Counted from the stretch's first letter, positions 16,826-26,219 are shown. The stretch is DNA of 64,000 bases from Bacteroidota bacterium (GCA_023387985.1 JAEWHC010000009.1:1302001-1366000); one strand, 5' to 3'. Translations and numbers: made by a program. The notes: generated from the letters alone by a model not told the origin.

Positions 16826-16918
16826 TTTTCGATATTTGGAAACTAAATGTCATACAACGGCTTTTAGCGAATTCCTATGAAAAAAAATGAGGAAATTTGC
16901 AGCAAAATTTTTTGAATT

Positions 16919-17332
16919 ATGTATCCTGCGGAAATTGTAGAGCCGATGAAGGCAGAGCTTACGGAGTATGGTTTTGAAGAACTGCTGACTCCTTCGGAAG
17001 TTGAAGATCAAATGAAGAAAGAAGGCACCACACTCGTTATGATCAACAGTGTTTGCGGTTGTAGTGCCGGTTCAGCACGTCCGGCTGTTTTGATGGCCGT
17101 GCACAATACGGAAAAGAAGCCGGATTTTCTTACCACTTCTTTTGCCGGTTATGATTTTGATGCCGTTGCCAAATTGAGAGAACATATGTTGCCTTATCCG
17201 CCAAGCAGCCCGAGCATCGCCCTGTTCAAAGATGGTCAGCTGGTGCATATGGTTGAGCGCCATCATATTGAAGGATATCCTGCCAATGTAATCGCGAACC
17301 ACCTGATTGGGGTTTTTGACAAATTTTGCTGA
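16919..17332 (+). CDS. BrxA/BrxB-family bacilliredoxin
   Basis: A 137-aa cytoplasmic thiol-disulfide protein of the YphP/YqiW family. In Bacillus these remove bacillithiol from S-bacillithiolated proteins. The signature CGC motif is C46-G47-C48 within SVCGCSAGSARPA. The N-terminal MYPAEIVEPM and the C-terminal VERHHIEGYPANVIANHL are typical of the family. Length is normal. Confidence 0.92.
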   Translation: MYPAEIVEPMKAELTEYGFEELLTPSEVEDQMKKEGTTLVMINSVCGCSAGSARPAVLMAVHNTEKKPDFLTTSFAGYDFDAVAKLREHMLPYPPSSPSIALFKDGQLVHMVERHHIEGYPANVIANHLIGVFDKFC

Positions 17333-17374
17333 TTTGAAGCTTAAGTTGTCTGTATTTTCAGGCGTTAAATAAAA

Positions 17375-17409
17375 AAATCCTTCCCGTATGCGCGGGAAGG
17401 ATTTTATTT
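17375..17409 (+). terminator. Terminator after the bacilliredoxin gene
   Basis: AAATCCTTCCCG (17375-17386) pairs with CGGGAAGGATTT (17393-17404), followed by TATTTG. It separates the bacilliredoxin gene from lgt. Confidence 0.8.
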
Positions 17410-17437
17410 GCGTATTCACCAATTCAGTTTTTTACTT

Positions 17438-18778
17438 ATGTATCCCAACCTTTACTTTTTTCTCAAGCAAACGCTCGGTATTGAAATAGAAGGTTTTAAA
17501 CTGATCAACACCTTTGGCTTTATGGTGGCCCTGGCATTTATCGCAGGAGCATGGGCGCTGACTTCGGAGCTAAAGCGTAGGGAAAACGCCGGGTGGCTGG
17601 ATTATACCATTAAAGAAGTTTGGAAAGGAAAAGGTGCTGCATGGAATGATGTTTTGTGGAACGCTTTTTTTGGATTTATCCTGGGATGGAAATTTCTTGG
17701 TCTTTTGATCAACCGGGAAACCGCCATGGTCGATCCGCAGGCCTATTTATTTTCAAGTGAGGGAAGTTTTGGAGCGGGTATTCTTGTTGCGGCAATTCTC
17801 GGTGGCTGGCGTTGGTACGCGGGAAATAAAGAAAAACTGGCAAAGCCTGAAAAACGGAAAATCCGGGTGTGGCCACATGACCGGGTAGGTGACATAATCA
17901 TAATGGCAGCCCTGTTTGGATTTGCCGGAGCGAAATTTTTTCACAACCTGGAAAATTGGGATGAACTGGTGGCTGATCCCATTGGTTCGCTTACATCATT
18001 CAGTGGATTGACCTTTTATGGTGGATTGATTTGCGCTGGTGCTGCCATTTTATGGTATGCCGGCAAGCACAAGATAAACCGGTGGCATTTGGTGGATTCC
18101 TTCGGACCTGCCATGATGCTTGCTTACGCTATCGGCAGGATGGGTTGTCAACTCGCCGGTGATGGGGATTGGGGAATCGTGAATAGCGCATATATTGCCG
18201 ATGAACAAGGAAAAGCCGTGCTGGCTCAACCCGGACAATATGAAGCGGAAGCGGCCCGGTACCTGGATTATTACCAGCGCAGCCTGAATGGCGTAGTGGA
18301 AGTGAACGCACCTGCAGATATTTTGCACAAACCCTACGAAGCGCCTTCATTTCTGCCCACCTGGATGGTCGCGTACACCTATCCCAACAATGTGCTGAGT
18401 GATGGTGTGCCATTGCCTGACTGTGAAGGACAATGGTGTAACCGGCTTCCGATCCCGGTTTACCCAACTCCCTTTTATGAAATTGTTGTGGGGTTGCTGT
18501 TTTTCGGAATTTTGTGGGCGCTGAGAAAAAGGTTCCATATTGCAGGTATGCTCTTTGGGGTTTACCTGATGCTTAATGGCCTGGAACGGTTCTTTGTGGA
18601 GAAGATCAGGGTGAATACGCGCTACGATCTGTTCGACATTAATCCCTCTCAGGCCGAAATTATATCTTTGGTGTTGTTCTGTGCAGGTCTCGCGATATTG
18701 ATTTACCGGATGAAAAACGGAAAACCGCAATTCCCGGCAGAAGCTGGACCTGAAGAAGAAAAACCGGTAAAAGCATAA
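17438..18778 (+). CDS. lgt: Prolipoprotein diacylglyceryl transferase
   Basis: A 446-aa polytopic inner-membrane enzyme that transfers diacylglycerol from phosphatidylglycerol to the lipobox cysteine of prolipoproteins. The Lgt signature region AIGRMGCQLAGDGDWG (about residues 232-247) is present, preceded by FYGGLICAGA. The C-terminal YPTPFYEI and NGLERFFVEKIRVN carry the conserved Y, E, R positions. It is longer than the about 290-aa E. coli protein because of extra segments near 40-110 and 250-330. ATG 17438 is preferred to 17408, which lies against the terminator. yajQ follows after 11 nt. Confidence 0.93.
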   Translation: MYPNLYFFLKQTLGIEIEGFKLINTFGFMVALAFIAGAWALTSELKRRENAGWLDYTIKEVWKGKGAAWNDVLWNAFFGFILGWKFLGLLINRETAMVDPQAYLFSSEGSFGAGILVAAILGGWRWYAGNKEKLAKPEKRKIRVWPHDRVGDIIIMAALFGFAGAKFFHNLENWDELVADPIGSLTSFSGLTFYGGLICAGAAILWYAGKHKINRWHLVDSFGPAMMLAYAIGRMGCQLAGDGDWGIVNSAYIADEQGKAVLAQPGQYEAEAARYLDYYQRSLNGVVEVNAPADILHKPYEAPSFLPTWMVAYTYPNNVLSDGVPLPDCEGQWCNRLPIPVYPTPFYEIVVGLLFFGILWALRKRFHIAGMLFGVYLMLNGLERFFVEKIRVNTRYDLFDINPSQAEIISLVLFCAGLAILIYRMKNGKPQFPAEAGPEEEKPVKA

Positions 18779-18789
18779 ATTGTTGAAAT

Positions 18790-19281
18790 ATGGCAAGTTT
18801 TGATATTGTATCCAAGGTGGATCTGCAAACCCTTGATAATGCAGTAAATGTTACTTCCAAAGAAATAACCAACCGTTTCGATTTCAAAGGAAGCCACGTT
18901 GAGATTAACCTCGATAAAAAAAATTACCAGTTATCTCTTGAGGCGGATAGTGACATGAAAATGGAGCAGATCGTTGATGTGCTAATCAGCAGATCCATCA
19001 AACAAGGACTTGACGGCAATATTTACGATCTTTCCAAAGAGGGCTATCAAAGCGGAAAAGTATGGAAAAAAGAAGTGGCAGTGCGAAACGGCCTTAAGCA
19101 GGATGATGCCAAAAAGATCGTAAAAGCCATTAAGGATTCAAAGCTTAAGGTACAGGTAAGCATTATGGATGATATCATCCGGGTTACAGGTAAAAAAATT
19201 GATGATCTGCAGGAAGTGATTGCATTATGCAAGAAGTCCAATTTTGAGATTCCCCTGCAATTCGTCAATATGAAATCTTAG
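18790..19281 (+). CDS. YajQ-family nucleotide-binding protein
   Basis: A 163-aa cytoplasmic protein. The N-terminus MASFDIVSKVDLQTLDNAVN and the SKEITNRFDFKGS motif (about 24-36) are diagnostic of the YajQ family, whose members bind nucleotides including cyclic di-GMP in some bacteria. It ends with a second RNA-recognition-like fold (VSIMDDIIRVTGKKIDDLQEVI). It is co-directional with lgt and 11 nt downstream. The ligand in this organism is unknown. Confidence 0.93.
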   Translation: MASFDIVSKVDLQTLDNAVNVTSKEITNRFDFKGSHVEINLDKKNYQLSLEADSDMKMEQIVDVLISRSIKQGLDGNIYDLSKEGYQSGKVWKKEVAVRNGLKQDDAKKIVKAIKDSKLKVQVSIMDDIIRVTGKKIDDLQEVIALCKKSNFEIPLQFVNMKS

Positions 19282-19407
19282 GGCAACCACATGGCTATCA
19301 TTGCTTTAGTTATCAAACATTCAATGAAAAATACTGGCACGATTATATGGTTGCGGTTTTTGCAGGATTTTGAGGATTTAATTTTGACATGTTGTAACCA
19401 AATTCAT

Positions 19408-19415
19408 TACCTTTG
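19408..19415 (+). promoter_or_regulatory. -7 box of rpmE2
   Basis: TACCTTTG matches TANNTTTG and lies 50 nt before the L31 start. A TTTTG lies 21 nt upstream of it, slightly too far for the usual spacing. Confidence 0.5.
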
Positions 19416-19465
19416 CCGACCATTAATAAAATGCCCGGTCGCAGTCGGGTCTAATCATTAGAGTT

Positions 19466-19714
19466 ATGAAAAAGAATTTACATCCAGCCGGCTATCGCTT
19501 CGTGGTTTTTAAAGACATGAGTAACGGTCATGCTTTCCTGAGCAAATCAACTGCCCATTCTAAAGAAACCACTGAATGGGAAGATGGAAAAGAATATCCC
19601 CTGATCAAACTGGAGATTTCAAATACCAGCCACCCGTTTTACACCGGTAAGAATATCCTGGTGGATACCGCTGGTAGAATTGACAAGTTCAAAAGGAAAT
19701 ACGCTAAGAAATAA
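19466..19714 (+). CDS. rpmE2: 50S ribosomal protein L31, type B
   Basis: An 82-aa ribosomal protein. It has no CxxC zinc-binding cysteines, so it is the zinc-independent C- form (type B). Motifs include N-terminal KKNLHPAGYRFVVFKD, ISNTSHPFYTGK and the basic tail GRIDKFKRKYAKK. In many bacteria the type B copy is used under zinc limitation; Bacteroidota often carry it as the main L31, so no regulation is inferred. Confidence 0.95.
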   Translation: MKKNLHPAGYRFVVFKDMSNGHAFLSKSTAHSKETTEWEDGKEYPLIKLEISNTSHPFYTGKNILVDTAGRIDKFKRKYAKK

Positions 19715-19737
19715 AGCCTTCTTTTTTGAAGATATTG

Positions 19738-19760
19738 CCCGGCCAAAAGCCGGGTTTTTT
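19738..19760 (+). terminator. Terminator of rpmE2
   Basis: CCCGGC (19738-19743) and GCCGGG (19749-19754) with a CAAAA loop, followed by six T. Confidence 0.85.
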
Positions 19761-19843
19761 GTACCCGGTAACAAGGCAGCTTTAGCTTCATGGCCGGGAA
19801 CCTTCTTAACCCCAACTTATCCCAAAAGTGTTTTGCTTTTTTA

Positions 19844-21577
19844 TCAAAATACGCGGTATACCGGATAACGTTTATGTGCAGGTTCATAATATGGCGTACG
19901 CACATAAACCCAGTTTAGAATAGCCGCGCTGTTCTTCGCGAATTCCGGATCTGATCTTAATTTTTCATCCAGTTCTTTTTGTAATTCCGGGTGGTCATCC
20001 AGCCATTTCTCAGCAACCTGTTCCCAACGGTAAGCACTGTAGCCTTCTTTCTGGCCGAGGATCGCATCAAAATAATTCCAGGCCAGGAAACTGTCTTCTC
20101 CTTCAGGCTCGAGTGTTTCCAGTAAATAACGTTTGGCGGATTGCTGCAACGGGATCAGGTAATCTCCTTGTCTGAAATTCAGGTTTTGTTCTGATTCGCG
20201 AACAATAATATTTCCCAGTCGGAAATGGCCTTCGTATGGCCGGGCAGGTGCACGAAAATCTTCAATATGGTAAACCTTTACTTTCACTGTAGTATCACGT
20301 AGAAAACGGCTCCATTGCACGTTATTTTCTTTGAGCCGGTCAATCACCCGGTGCCAGCCCTGGGGAATGATGTAGTATTCAGGAACCTTGACAGTACTTG
20401 CAGAATCAAAATAAGAAAAGAAATCTATTTCAATATCAAATGGGCGGTTACGGTTATACTGCATGATGGGCAACCGGGTAACCTTGCTGATTACTGTATC
20501 TCTTTCATAACCCAAAAACCGCAATTTATCTTTGCGTGAGCTGTCCGGTTTCCAGGTGAGTGGCCATACACGGGCATTTTGAAGCGATGCGCTTTCTTTC
20601 CGGCGAGCTTCATGCAATTGAAAGGCCTGTGCTGATGATTGCTCGATTACTGTTAACATGAAATCATAAGTACTTTGCACCCGCTGGTGATATGGTTTGA
20701 GCATATGTGTTTCGGGGATAAAACCAATGGTTTGGAATAATGTGGCATAACCGCTGCTATATCTGGGCGATTCATAAAATTGCGTCATTCCTTTGGTAAG
20801 ATCATAACTGTTGAAATTTACATAGGGAAAAAGTTTCCACCCTTTTTGATCCATGCTTTTGTAAAGCGACGGTTCAAAAGCCTTGCGGACATAATCACCG
20901 AGGTGTTTGCCCATTTTATTGTATTGTGAAGTAATCAGCGTAAACACATGCTGGAAGTCCGCGCCATCGCTTACATGGTTATCTATGAGAATATTGGGTT
21001 GCAGATAATGAAAAGCTTTGGCAAAACTGCGGGCATTGCGGCTGTCCGCTTTTATAAAATCACGGTTGAGATCGAGGTTTTGCGCATTTCCACGGAAGCC
21101 ATATTCTTTGGGTCCTTGCTGGTTTACCCTGCTGTACGGACTGCGGTTAAGGCTGCCGCCAATATTGTAAACGGGAATTATCCCCAGGCAGACATTCTCC
21201 GGAAGATTTACCCGGCCACTTACAATATCCCCTAGCAACATTTGGCTGGCATCTATACCATCGGGTTCGCCGGGGTGGATGCCATTTAATACCATAATAA
21301 TTATTTTGTTTTCATTTTTCCAGTCAGAGACATTGGCATTTCCAGAGTTTGAAACCAATACCAGGTGAAGCGGAAGACCTGCATCTGTCGATCCCGTTTC
21401 CATCATCGTTACTTTAGGCGATTGTAAATCAAGCTGCCGGTAATAGGCTATGGTTTCAAAATAGGTGGAGGTTTCTTTTCCCCCGGATTGTTCAAAAACG
21501 GTGTTTTGGCCAGAAGTGGTATTGGTGATCAGAAATAAGATCAAAAAGCCTACGACTCTGAGTTTTATTGTATGCAT
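19844..21577 (-). CDS. Secreted M14-family zinc carboxypeptidase
   Basis: A 577-aa exported peptidase. A signal peptide spans residues 1-23 (FLILFLITNTTSG-QN), which fixes the start at 21577 rather than at an ATG 69 nt upstream. The zinc motif is H101-P-G-E104 (NGIHPGEPDG), with the third His in the LIDNHVSDGAD segment; RNAQNLDLNRDF supplies the substrate-binding Asn-Arg pair. The catalytic Glu is probably in FIPETHML. The C-terminal 200 residues are beta-rich. It probably trims peptides or peptidoglycan stems in the periplasm or outside; the substrate is not determined. Confidence 0.88.
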   Translation of the reverse strand: MHTIKLRVVGFLILFLITNTTSGQNTVFEQSGGKETSTYFETIAYYRQLDLQSPKVTMMETGSTDAGLPLHLVLVSNSGNANVSDWKNENKIIIMVLNGIHPGEPDGIDASQMLLGDIVSGRVNLPENVCLGIIPVYNIGGSLNRSPYSRVNQQGPKEYGFRGNAQNLDLNRDFIKADSRNARSFAKAFHYLQPNILIDNHVSDGADFQHVFTLITSQYNKMGKHLGDYVRKAFEPSLYKSMDQKGWKLFPYVNFNSYDLTKGMTQFYESPRYSSGYATLFQTIGFIPETHMLKPYHQRVQSTYDFMLTVIEQSSAQAFQLHEARRKESASLQNARVWPLTWKPDSSRKDKLRFLGYERDTVISKVTRLPIMQYNRNRPFDIEIDFFSYFDSASTVKVPEYYIIPQGWHRVIDRLKENNVQWSRFLRDTTVKVKVYHIEDFRAPARPYEGHFRLGNIIVRESEQNLNFRQGDYLIPLQQSAKRYLLETLEPEGEDSFLAWNYFDAILGQKEGYSAYRWEQVAEKWLDDHPELQKELDEKLRSDPEFAKNSAAILNWVYVRTPYYEPAHKRYPVYRVF

Positions 21578-21749
21578 AGCAGGATAACGTATTGCTGTTA
21601 TGTAGTTAGACAATGGAGCGGTGAAATTACAGCACTCCATAATCATTTGTTTCAGCTAATGCGTCGGGGATTAGAAATAAATAGCAGAATACGGTACGTG
21701 TTATAATTTTACTGGCACAGTTGCCAAATTCAACCCTACTCAAGGAAAA

Positions 21750-22861
21750 ATGGAAATCCCTGTCCAAAAAGCAAACGAACGGCTGCTGAGCCTTGATGTC
21801 CTTCGCGGTATAATCATGTTTCTGCTTGCTGCAGAAAGCTGTGCGGTTTATTACCACCTGAATGATATTTCTGCTGGAACATGGGCCCATCCGGCCATTA
21901 AGCAATTTTTTCATCATCCTTGGCATGGGCTGCGTTTTTGGGACCTTGTTCAGCCGGCTTTCATGACCATGGCAGGTAGTGCGATGTACCTCTCTTACCG
22001 TATAAAGAGCAGTAAAGGTGTCAGTTGGGAAAAAAATCTGCCGCATATCCTGAAGCGTTGCCTAAAGTTGTTTATCCTGGGCGTTGCATTGCACTGCATT
22101 TATGCCGGCAAAATCGTCTGGGAACTTTGGAATGTCCTCACACAACTAAGTTTTACGACCTTGGTGGCTTACCTGATTATTCGCAAGTCATTTAAGTTCC
22201 AATTATTAGTAAGTGTTGCTTTTTTGGTGCTTACAGAATTTTATACCGAACGGTACTGTTACCTGGCTTTGCTCAGCCTTTTGTAATGGGTCAAAATTTC
22301 GGCAGTTTTATGGATACGGTTCTAATGGGTAAAATCAATGAAGATGGCTGGGTGGCTATCAACATACTGCCTACAACCGCGCATACCATTTGGGGCGTTT
22401 TATGCGGAATGATCTTGTACGAATCTTCCAGCCATAAAGAGCGGGTCAGAAAACTTTTTCTTTTTGGGGCAGCTGCTTTACTGGCCGGGTATATGCTGGA
22501 ATGGTTTGACATTACACCCATTATCAAGCGCATTGCAACATCCTCTTTCACTCTCGTAAGCGGCGGGTGGGTGATCTGGATGCTTCTTTTACTTTACTGG
22601 ATCTATGATATTGTGAAACTGAAGTCCGGTGCTTTTTTCTTTGTGGTAATCGGGATGAATCCCATATTTATTTACATGTTTTTTCAAACGGTCGGCGCTC
22701 AATGGTTAAACAAAACAGTCGCCATTTTTTCCAATGGTGCTTTTGGCTGGATCCTGCAATCCGGGCAATGGCTTGCAGTACTGGCTTCTATGGTTACGCT
22801 GTTGGTTGAGTGGTACCTGTGTTACTGGCTTTACAAACGAAAGATCTTTATCAAGCTATAA
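21750..22861 (+). pseudogene. DUF5009/HGSNAT-like membrane acyltransferase split by a -1 frameshift
   Basis: Two frames together make one polytopic protein of about 370 aa. The first (21750-22286) begins ERLLSLDVLRGIIMF, the usual start of the heparan-alpha-glucosaminide acetyltransferase/DUF5009 family, and stops at TAA 22284-22286. The second continues from 22262 in the -1 frame as PGFAQPFVMGQNFGSFMD, which is the natural continuation at the homologous point, and ends at 22861. An ATG at 22286 is within that continuation, so it is not a true start. One base appears to be missing at 22255-22264. No slippery heptamer is evident there, so this is a recent mutation or a sequencing error. The substrate is unknown. 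Confidence 0.75.
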
Positions 22862-22870
22862 ACAAAAGGA

Positions 22871-22896
22871 GCAAAGCACCGGTTAGGGTGCTTTGC
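22871..22896. repeat. Inverted repeat downstream of the acyltransferase
   Basis: GCAAAGCACC (22871-22880) and GGTGCTTTGC (22887-22896) form a perfect 10-bp stem with a six-base loop. On the plus strand it is followed by A residues, not T, so it is a poor intrinsic terminator, but it could protect the 3' end. Confidence 0.5.
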
Positions 22897-22923
22897 AAAA
22901 AAAAACGGGCCCGAAAAGCCCGT
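22893..22923 (-). terminator. Terminator of rpsT
   Basis: On the minus strand ACGGGC (22923-22918) pairs with GCCCGT (22910-22905), followed by eight T. It lies 24 nt after the rpsT stop. Confidence 0.85.
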
Positions 22924-22947
22924 TCCAAAATGTCTTCGCTTAATATA

Positions 22948-23220
22948 TTAAGAAGCCTGCTTCTCAGCCTTGGCAGCATTGATGTGCCTGTTCAGTTTGC
23001 TTTTGAGGTTTGCAGCTTTGTTTTTATGAATGATTCCACGCTTAGCCATCCGGTCAATCTGGCTGATCACTTTTGTCAGATCTTCAGCTTTTGCATCGGC
23101 ATCCGTTTCTTTACGAATTGTACGAACGGAATTACGCATTGTCCTGCCATAATAACGATTCGACTCTCGACGGGCTGCTGTTTTACGCACAGATTTCTTA
23201 GTTGCTTTATGATTTGCCAT
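22948..23220 (-). CDS. rpsT: 30S ribosomal protein S20
   Basis: A 90-aa basic, helical protein that binds 16S rRNA. The MANHKATKKSVRKTAARRESN start is the classical S20 N-terminus, so the start is at 23220, not at an upstream in-frame ATG. RMAKRGIIHKNKAANLKSKLNRHI is the conserved C-terminal helix. It has its own consensus promoter and terminator and is divergent from sucA. Confidence 0.97.
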   Translation of the reverse strand: MANHKATKKSVRKTAARRESNRYYGRTMRNSVRTIRKETDADAKAEDLTKVISQIDRMAKRGIIHKNKAANLKSKLNRHINAAKAEKQAS

Positions 23221-23237
23221 ATCTGAAATTTGGGCTG

Positions 23238-23268
23238 CAAAGGTAGGTATATATATTATCCGGCCAAA
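23238..23268 (-). promoter_or_regulatory. Promoter of rpsT
   Basis: On the minus strand TTTG (23268-23265), a 19-nt spacer and TACCTTTG (23245-23238) fit the full Bacteroidota consensus. The box lies 17 nt before the ATG, giving a very short leader. Confidence 0.75.
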
Positions 23269-23378
23269 CATTTTATTGATTTTTCTGCAATGAGCTATAT
23301 TTTTAAGAAATTGTTATTGACCCGGCGATATTTCGGGCATCAAGACCAGGTTGGTGTGGGCTTGACATTTCACTTGAC

Positions 23379-23386
23379 TATCTTTG
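23379..23386 (+). promoter_or_regulatory. -7 box of sucA
   Basis: TATCTTTG matches TANNTTTG and is 29 nt before the chosen sucA ATG. The -33 element is weak. Confidence 0.4.
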
Positions 23387-23415
23387 CTTTACTACAAGCC
23401 ATCAATTTACTTTCC

Positions 23416-26130
23416 ATGGACATTTCTTTCCTGACAAACCAGCATCCGCAATACATAGAAAATCTCTATAACCAATTTCGTGAAAGCCCTGAATCCGTTG
23501 ATCCTGAGTGGATAAAATTCTTCCAGGGGTTTGACCTTGCTTACAAAGAGGGAAAAGCAATGGCTGCGGAGGACTTTGACTGGAAAGCGGAAATACAGGT
23601 TTATCAACTCATCCTGGGATACCGCGGCAAAGGCCATCTTATAGCCGATACCAACCCCATAAAAAAGAGAAAAGACCGTAGTGCAAATATTGAACTCTCC
23701 AATTTCGGTTTATCAGACGCAGATCTTGACCGTGAATTTTATGTTGGAGAATTGATCGGGCTTGGAAAAACCAGCCTCCGGAACATTCTGGATTTTCTGA
23801 AAAAAACCTATGCGGCGCATGTAGGCTGGCAATATCAATATATCCGGGATTCCAAAAAAGTTGAATGGCTGATCAACGAAATTGAAGTGAATTTCCACCG
23901 GCCCCTCGCTATAAGCCATAAGCGTAGGATACTGGAAAAGCTAAACCAGGGCGTGATCTTTGAAAAATTTCTGCATACAAAATACATTGGACAAAAGCGA
24001 TTTAGTCTTGAAGGCGGTGAAACCACTATTGCAGCCCTTGACCAAATTATCAATACTGCTTCGGAGCACGGTGTGGAGGAAGTGGTGATCGGGATGGCGC
24101 ACCGTGGAAGATTGAATATCCTGGCGAACATTATGGGCAAAACTTACGAACAGATCTTTTCTGAATTCGAAGGCAATTTTACTCCGGATACCACCATGGG
24201 AAGCGGAGATGTAAAATACCATTTGGGATTTGGCAGCCAGCCGCTTACCGCTTCGGGCAAAACAATAAATCTTAAATTAACGCCAAACCCCAGCCATCTG
24301 GAAGCGGTGGATCCTGTGGTTGAAGGATTCTGCCGGGCAAAAGCCGATGTGGAATATGGTTCTGAATACGATCATATTCTGCCTATTTTGATCCATGGCG
24401 ACGCAAGCCTTGCCGGGCAGGGCGTGGTTTATGAAGTGCTGCAAATGAGTAAGCTGGAAGGTTATTATACGGGTGGAACTTTGCATTTTATCATCAACAA
24501 CCAGATTGGCTTTACCACCGATTTTAATGATGCACGCAGCAGCGATTACTGCACCAGCCTTGCGGCCACTGTACATGCTCCTGTCTTTCATGTTAACGGC
24601 GACGACCCTGAAGCCGTGGTAAAAGCTGTAGATATTGCAACCCGCTTCAGACAGGAATTTAATTCGGATGTTTTTGTAGATATGGTATGTTATCGCAGGC
24701 ATGGGCACAATGAAGGAGATGATCCGAAATTTACCCAGCCAGGTCTTTATGCGCTGATTGATAAACATAAAAATCCACGTGAGGTTTATACAAACTGGCT
24801 TATTGAAAATGGAGAACCGGATGCCCGTGAGCTTGCCCAGGAAATGGAAAAAAAATTCTGGGATGACATGCAGTCCAAGCTCGATGAAATCAAGGAAACT
24901 CCGCTTCCCTATACTTATCAAAAACCGGAAAACTGGTGGAAGGAATTGCGTTCGGCTACAGAACAGGATTTTGAACAAAGTCCGGATACAAAGATTACTC
25001 CTGATGAATTCCGGCATTGTTTCAATGAGATCATGGATATTCCCGAGGGATTCAAACCATTAAAAAAGATAGACAAACTGCTTCGGGATAAGATCCAGCT
25101 TTTTGAACAAGAACGTATGGTGGATTGGGCTACAGCAGAACTAATGGCCTATGGAAGCCTGGTGCATGAAGGTAAAGTGGTTCGCATGAGCGGCCAGGAT
25201 GTGCGGCGGGGTACTTTTAGTCATCGCCATGCTGTTTTGCGTGATGAAAACAATGATTCGTTTTACAACCGGCTGACGAGTCTTGAAAATGAGGATGGCC
25301 GGTTCATGATTTATAATTCTCTGTTGAGCGAATATGCTGTTTTAGGTTTTGAATATGGTTATTCACTTGCCAATCCCAAAGCCCTGGTATTATGGGAGGC
25401 CCAGTTTGGTGATTTTTCCAATGGCGGTCAGGTAATGATCGATCAGTTTATCACCGGTTCTGAACAGAAATGGAGGCGCAATAGTGGATTGGTTATGCTG
25501 TTGCCCCATGGGTATGAAGGACAAGGCCCCGAGCACAGCAGCGGCAGAATAGAGCGCTACCTGCAGGCTTGTGCAGAGCTCAATATTGTTGTGACAAATA
25601 TTACCACCGCAGCGAATTTCTTTCATGCTTTGCGCCGGCAACTGACCTGGCCTTTCAGAAAGCCGCTGGTGAATTTCAGCCCCAAAGCAAACCTGCGTTT
25701 GCCGGCATCATACAGCCATGTGGACGAATTTACCAATGGCCGTTTCCAGGAATTAATTGATGATGGCTCAGTAGACAACCCCGGAGAAATAACAAAGGTG
25801 TTGCTATGTTCAGGTAAATTGTTTTTTGAACTTTTTGAGGAAAAAAAGAATCAGAACGCCAGTCATGTTTCCGTGGTAAGGCTTGAGCAAATATATCCGC
25901 TGGCAACCGGACAGCTCAAAGCCCTGAAACAAAAATACAGTAAGGCAATCTGGTACTGGGTTCAGGAAGAGCCGCTCAATATGGGGGCCGCAAGCTTCCT
26001 GCGCATGAACCTCACTTTTATCAATTTCGGCATCATCAGCCGCAAACCCGGTGCATCCACAGCTACCGGTTTTTCTAAAGTTCACCAAAGCGAGCAGCGG
26101 GAGATCATCGAAACCGCATTCGCTGTATAG
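23416..26130 (+). CDS. sucA: 2-oxoglutarate dehydrogenase E1 component
   Basis: A 904-aa thiamine diphosphate enzyme that decarboxylates 2-oxoglutarate and passes succinyl to the lipoyl E2. The N-terminal LTNQHPQYIENLYNQFRESPESVD matches the E1o start, so ATG 23416 is chosen over an open extension of 62 codons that would overlap the rpsT promoter. Motifs: GMAHRGRLNILANIMGK, NPSHLEAVDPVVEG, IHGDASLAGQG (ThDP region), CYRRHGHNEGDDP, LLPHGYEGQGPEHSS. Length is close to the E. coli enzyme. sucB does not follow, and the downstream gene is unrelated. Confidence 0.97.
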   Translation: MDISFLTNQHPQYIENLYNQFRESPESVDPEWIKFFQGFDLAYKEGKAMAAEDFDWKAEIQVYQLILGYRGKGHLIADTNPIKKRKDRSANIELSNFGLSDADLDREFYVGELIGLGKTSLRNILDFLKKTYAAHVGWQYQYIRDSKKVEWLINEIEVNFHRPLAISHKRRILEKLNQGVIFEKFLHTKYIGQKRFSLEGGETTIAALDQIINTASEHGVEEVVIGMAHRGRLNILANIMGKTYEQIFSEFEGNFTPDTTMGSGDVKYHLGFGSQPLTASGKTINLKLTPNPSHLEAVDPVVEGFCRAKADVEYGSEYDHILPILIHGDASLAGQGVVYEVLQMSKLEGYYTGGTLHFIINNQIGFTTDFNDARSSDYCTSLAATVHAPVFHVNGDDPEAVVKAVDIATRFRQEFNSDVFVDMVCYRRHGHNEGDDPKFTQPGLYALIDKHKNPREVYTNWLIENGEPDARELAQEMEKKFWDDMQSKLDEIKETPLPYTYQKPENWWKELRSATEQDFEQSPDTKITPDEFRHCFNEIMDIPEGFKPLKKIDKLLRDKIQLFEQERMVDWATAELMAYGSLVHEGKVVRMSGQDVRRGTFSHRHAVLRDENNDSFYNRLTSLENEDGRFMIYNSLLSEYAVLGFEYGYSLANPKALVLWEAQFGDFSNGGQVMIDQFITGSEQKWRRNSGLVMLLPHGYEGQGPEHSSGRIERYLQACAELNIVVTNITTAANFFHALRRQLTWPFRKPLVNFSPKANLRLPASYSHVDEFTNGRFQELIDDGSVDNPGEITKVLLCSGKLFFELFEEKKNQNASHVSVVRLEQIYPLATGQLKALKQKYSKAIWYWVQEEPLNMGAASFLRMNLTFINFGIISRKPGASTATGFSKVHQSEQREIIETAFAV

Positions 26131-26211
26131 CGAATTTTTATGATCGGGGTACAGGGCATTTAAGCGGTTATAAAGCGAAATGGCGCCAGAGAAGTTATGC
26201 TTCTTTTATTA

Positions 26212-26219
26212 TATTTTTG
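26212..26219 (+). promoter_or_regulatory. -7 box of the 26238-29115 module
   Basis: TATTTTTG matches TANNTTTG, 18 nt before the ATG at 26238. There is no clear -33 box. Confidence 0.45.

Noticed and set aside
22268..22300. ATG at 22286 as a separate downstream gene start
   Set aside because: It lies in the middle of the conserved segment that continues the first half; the two halves are one disrupted gene.
24277..25017. Long open frame of 246 codons on the minus strand inside sucA
   Set aside because: It lies wholly antisense to a well-supported E1 gene with strong family motifs; composition reflects the other strand.
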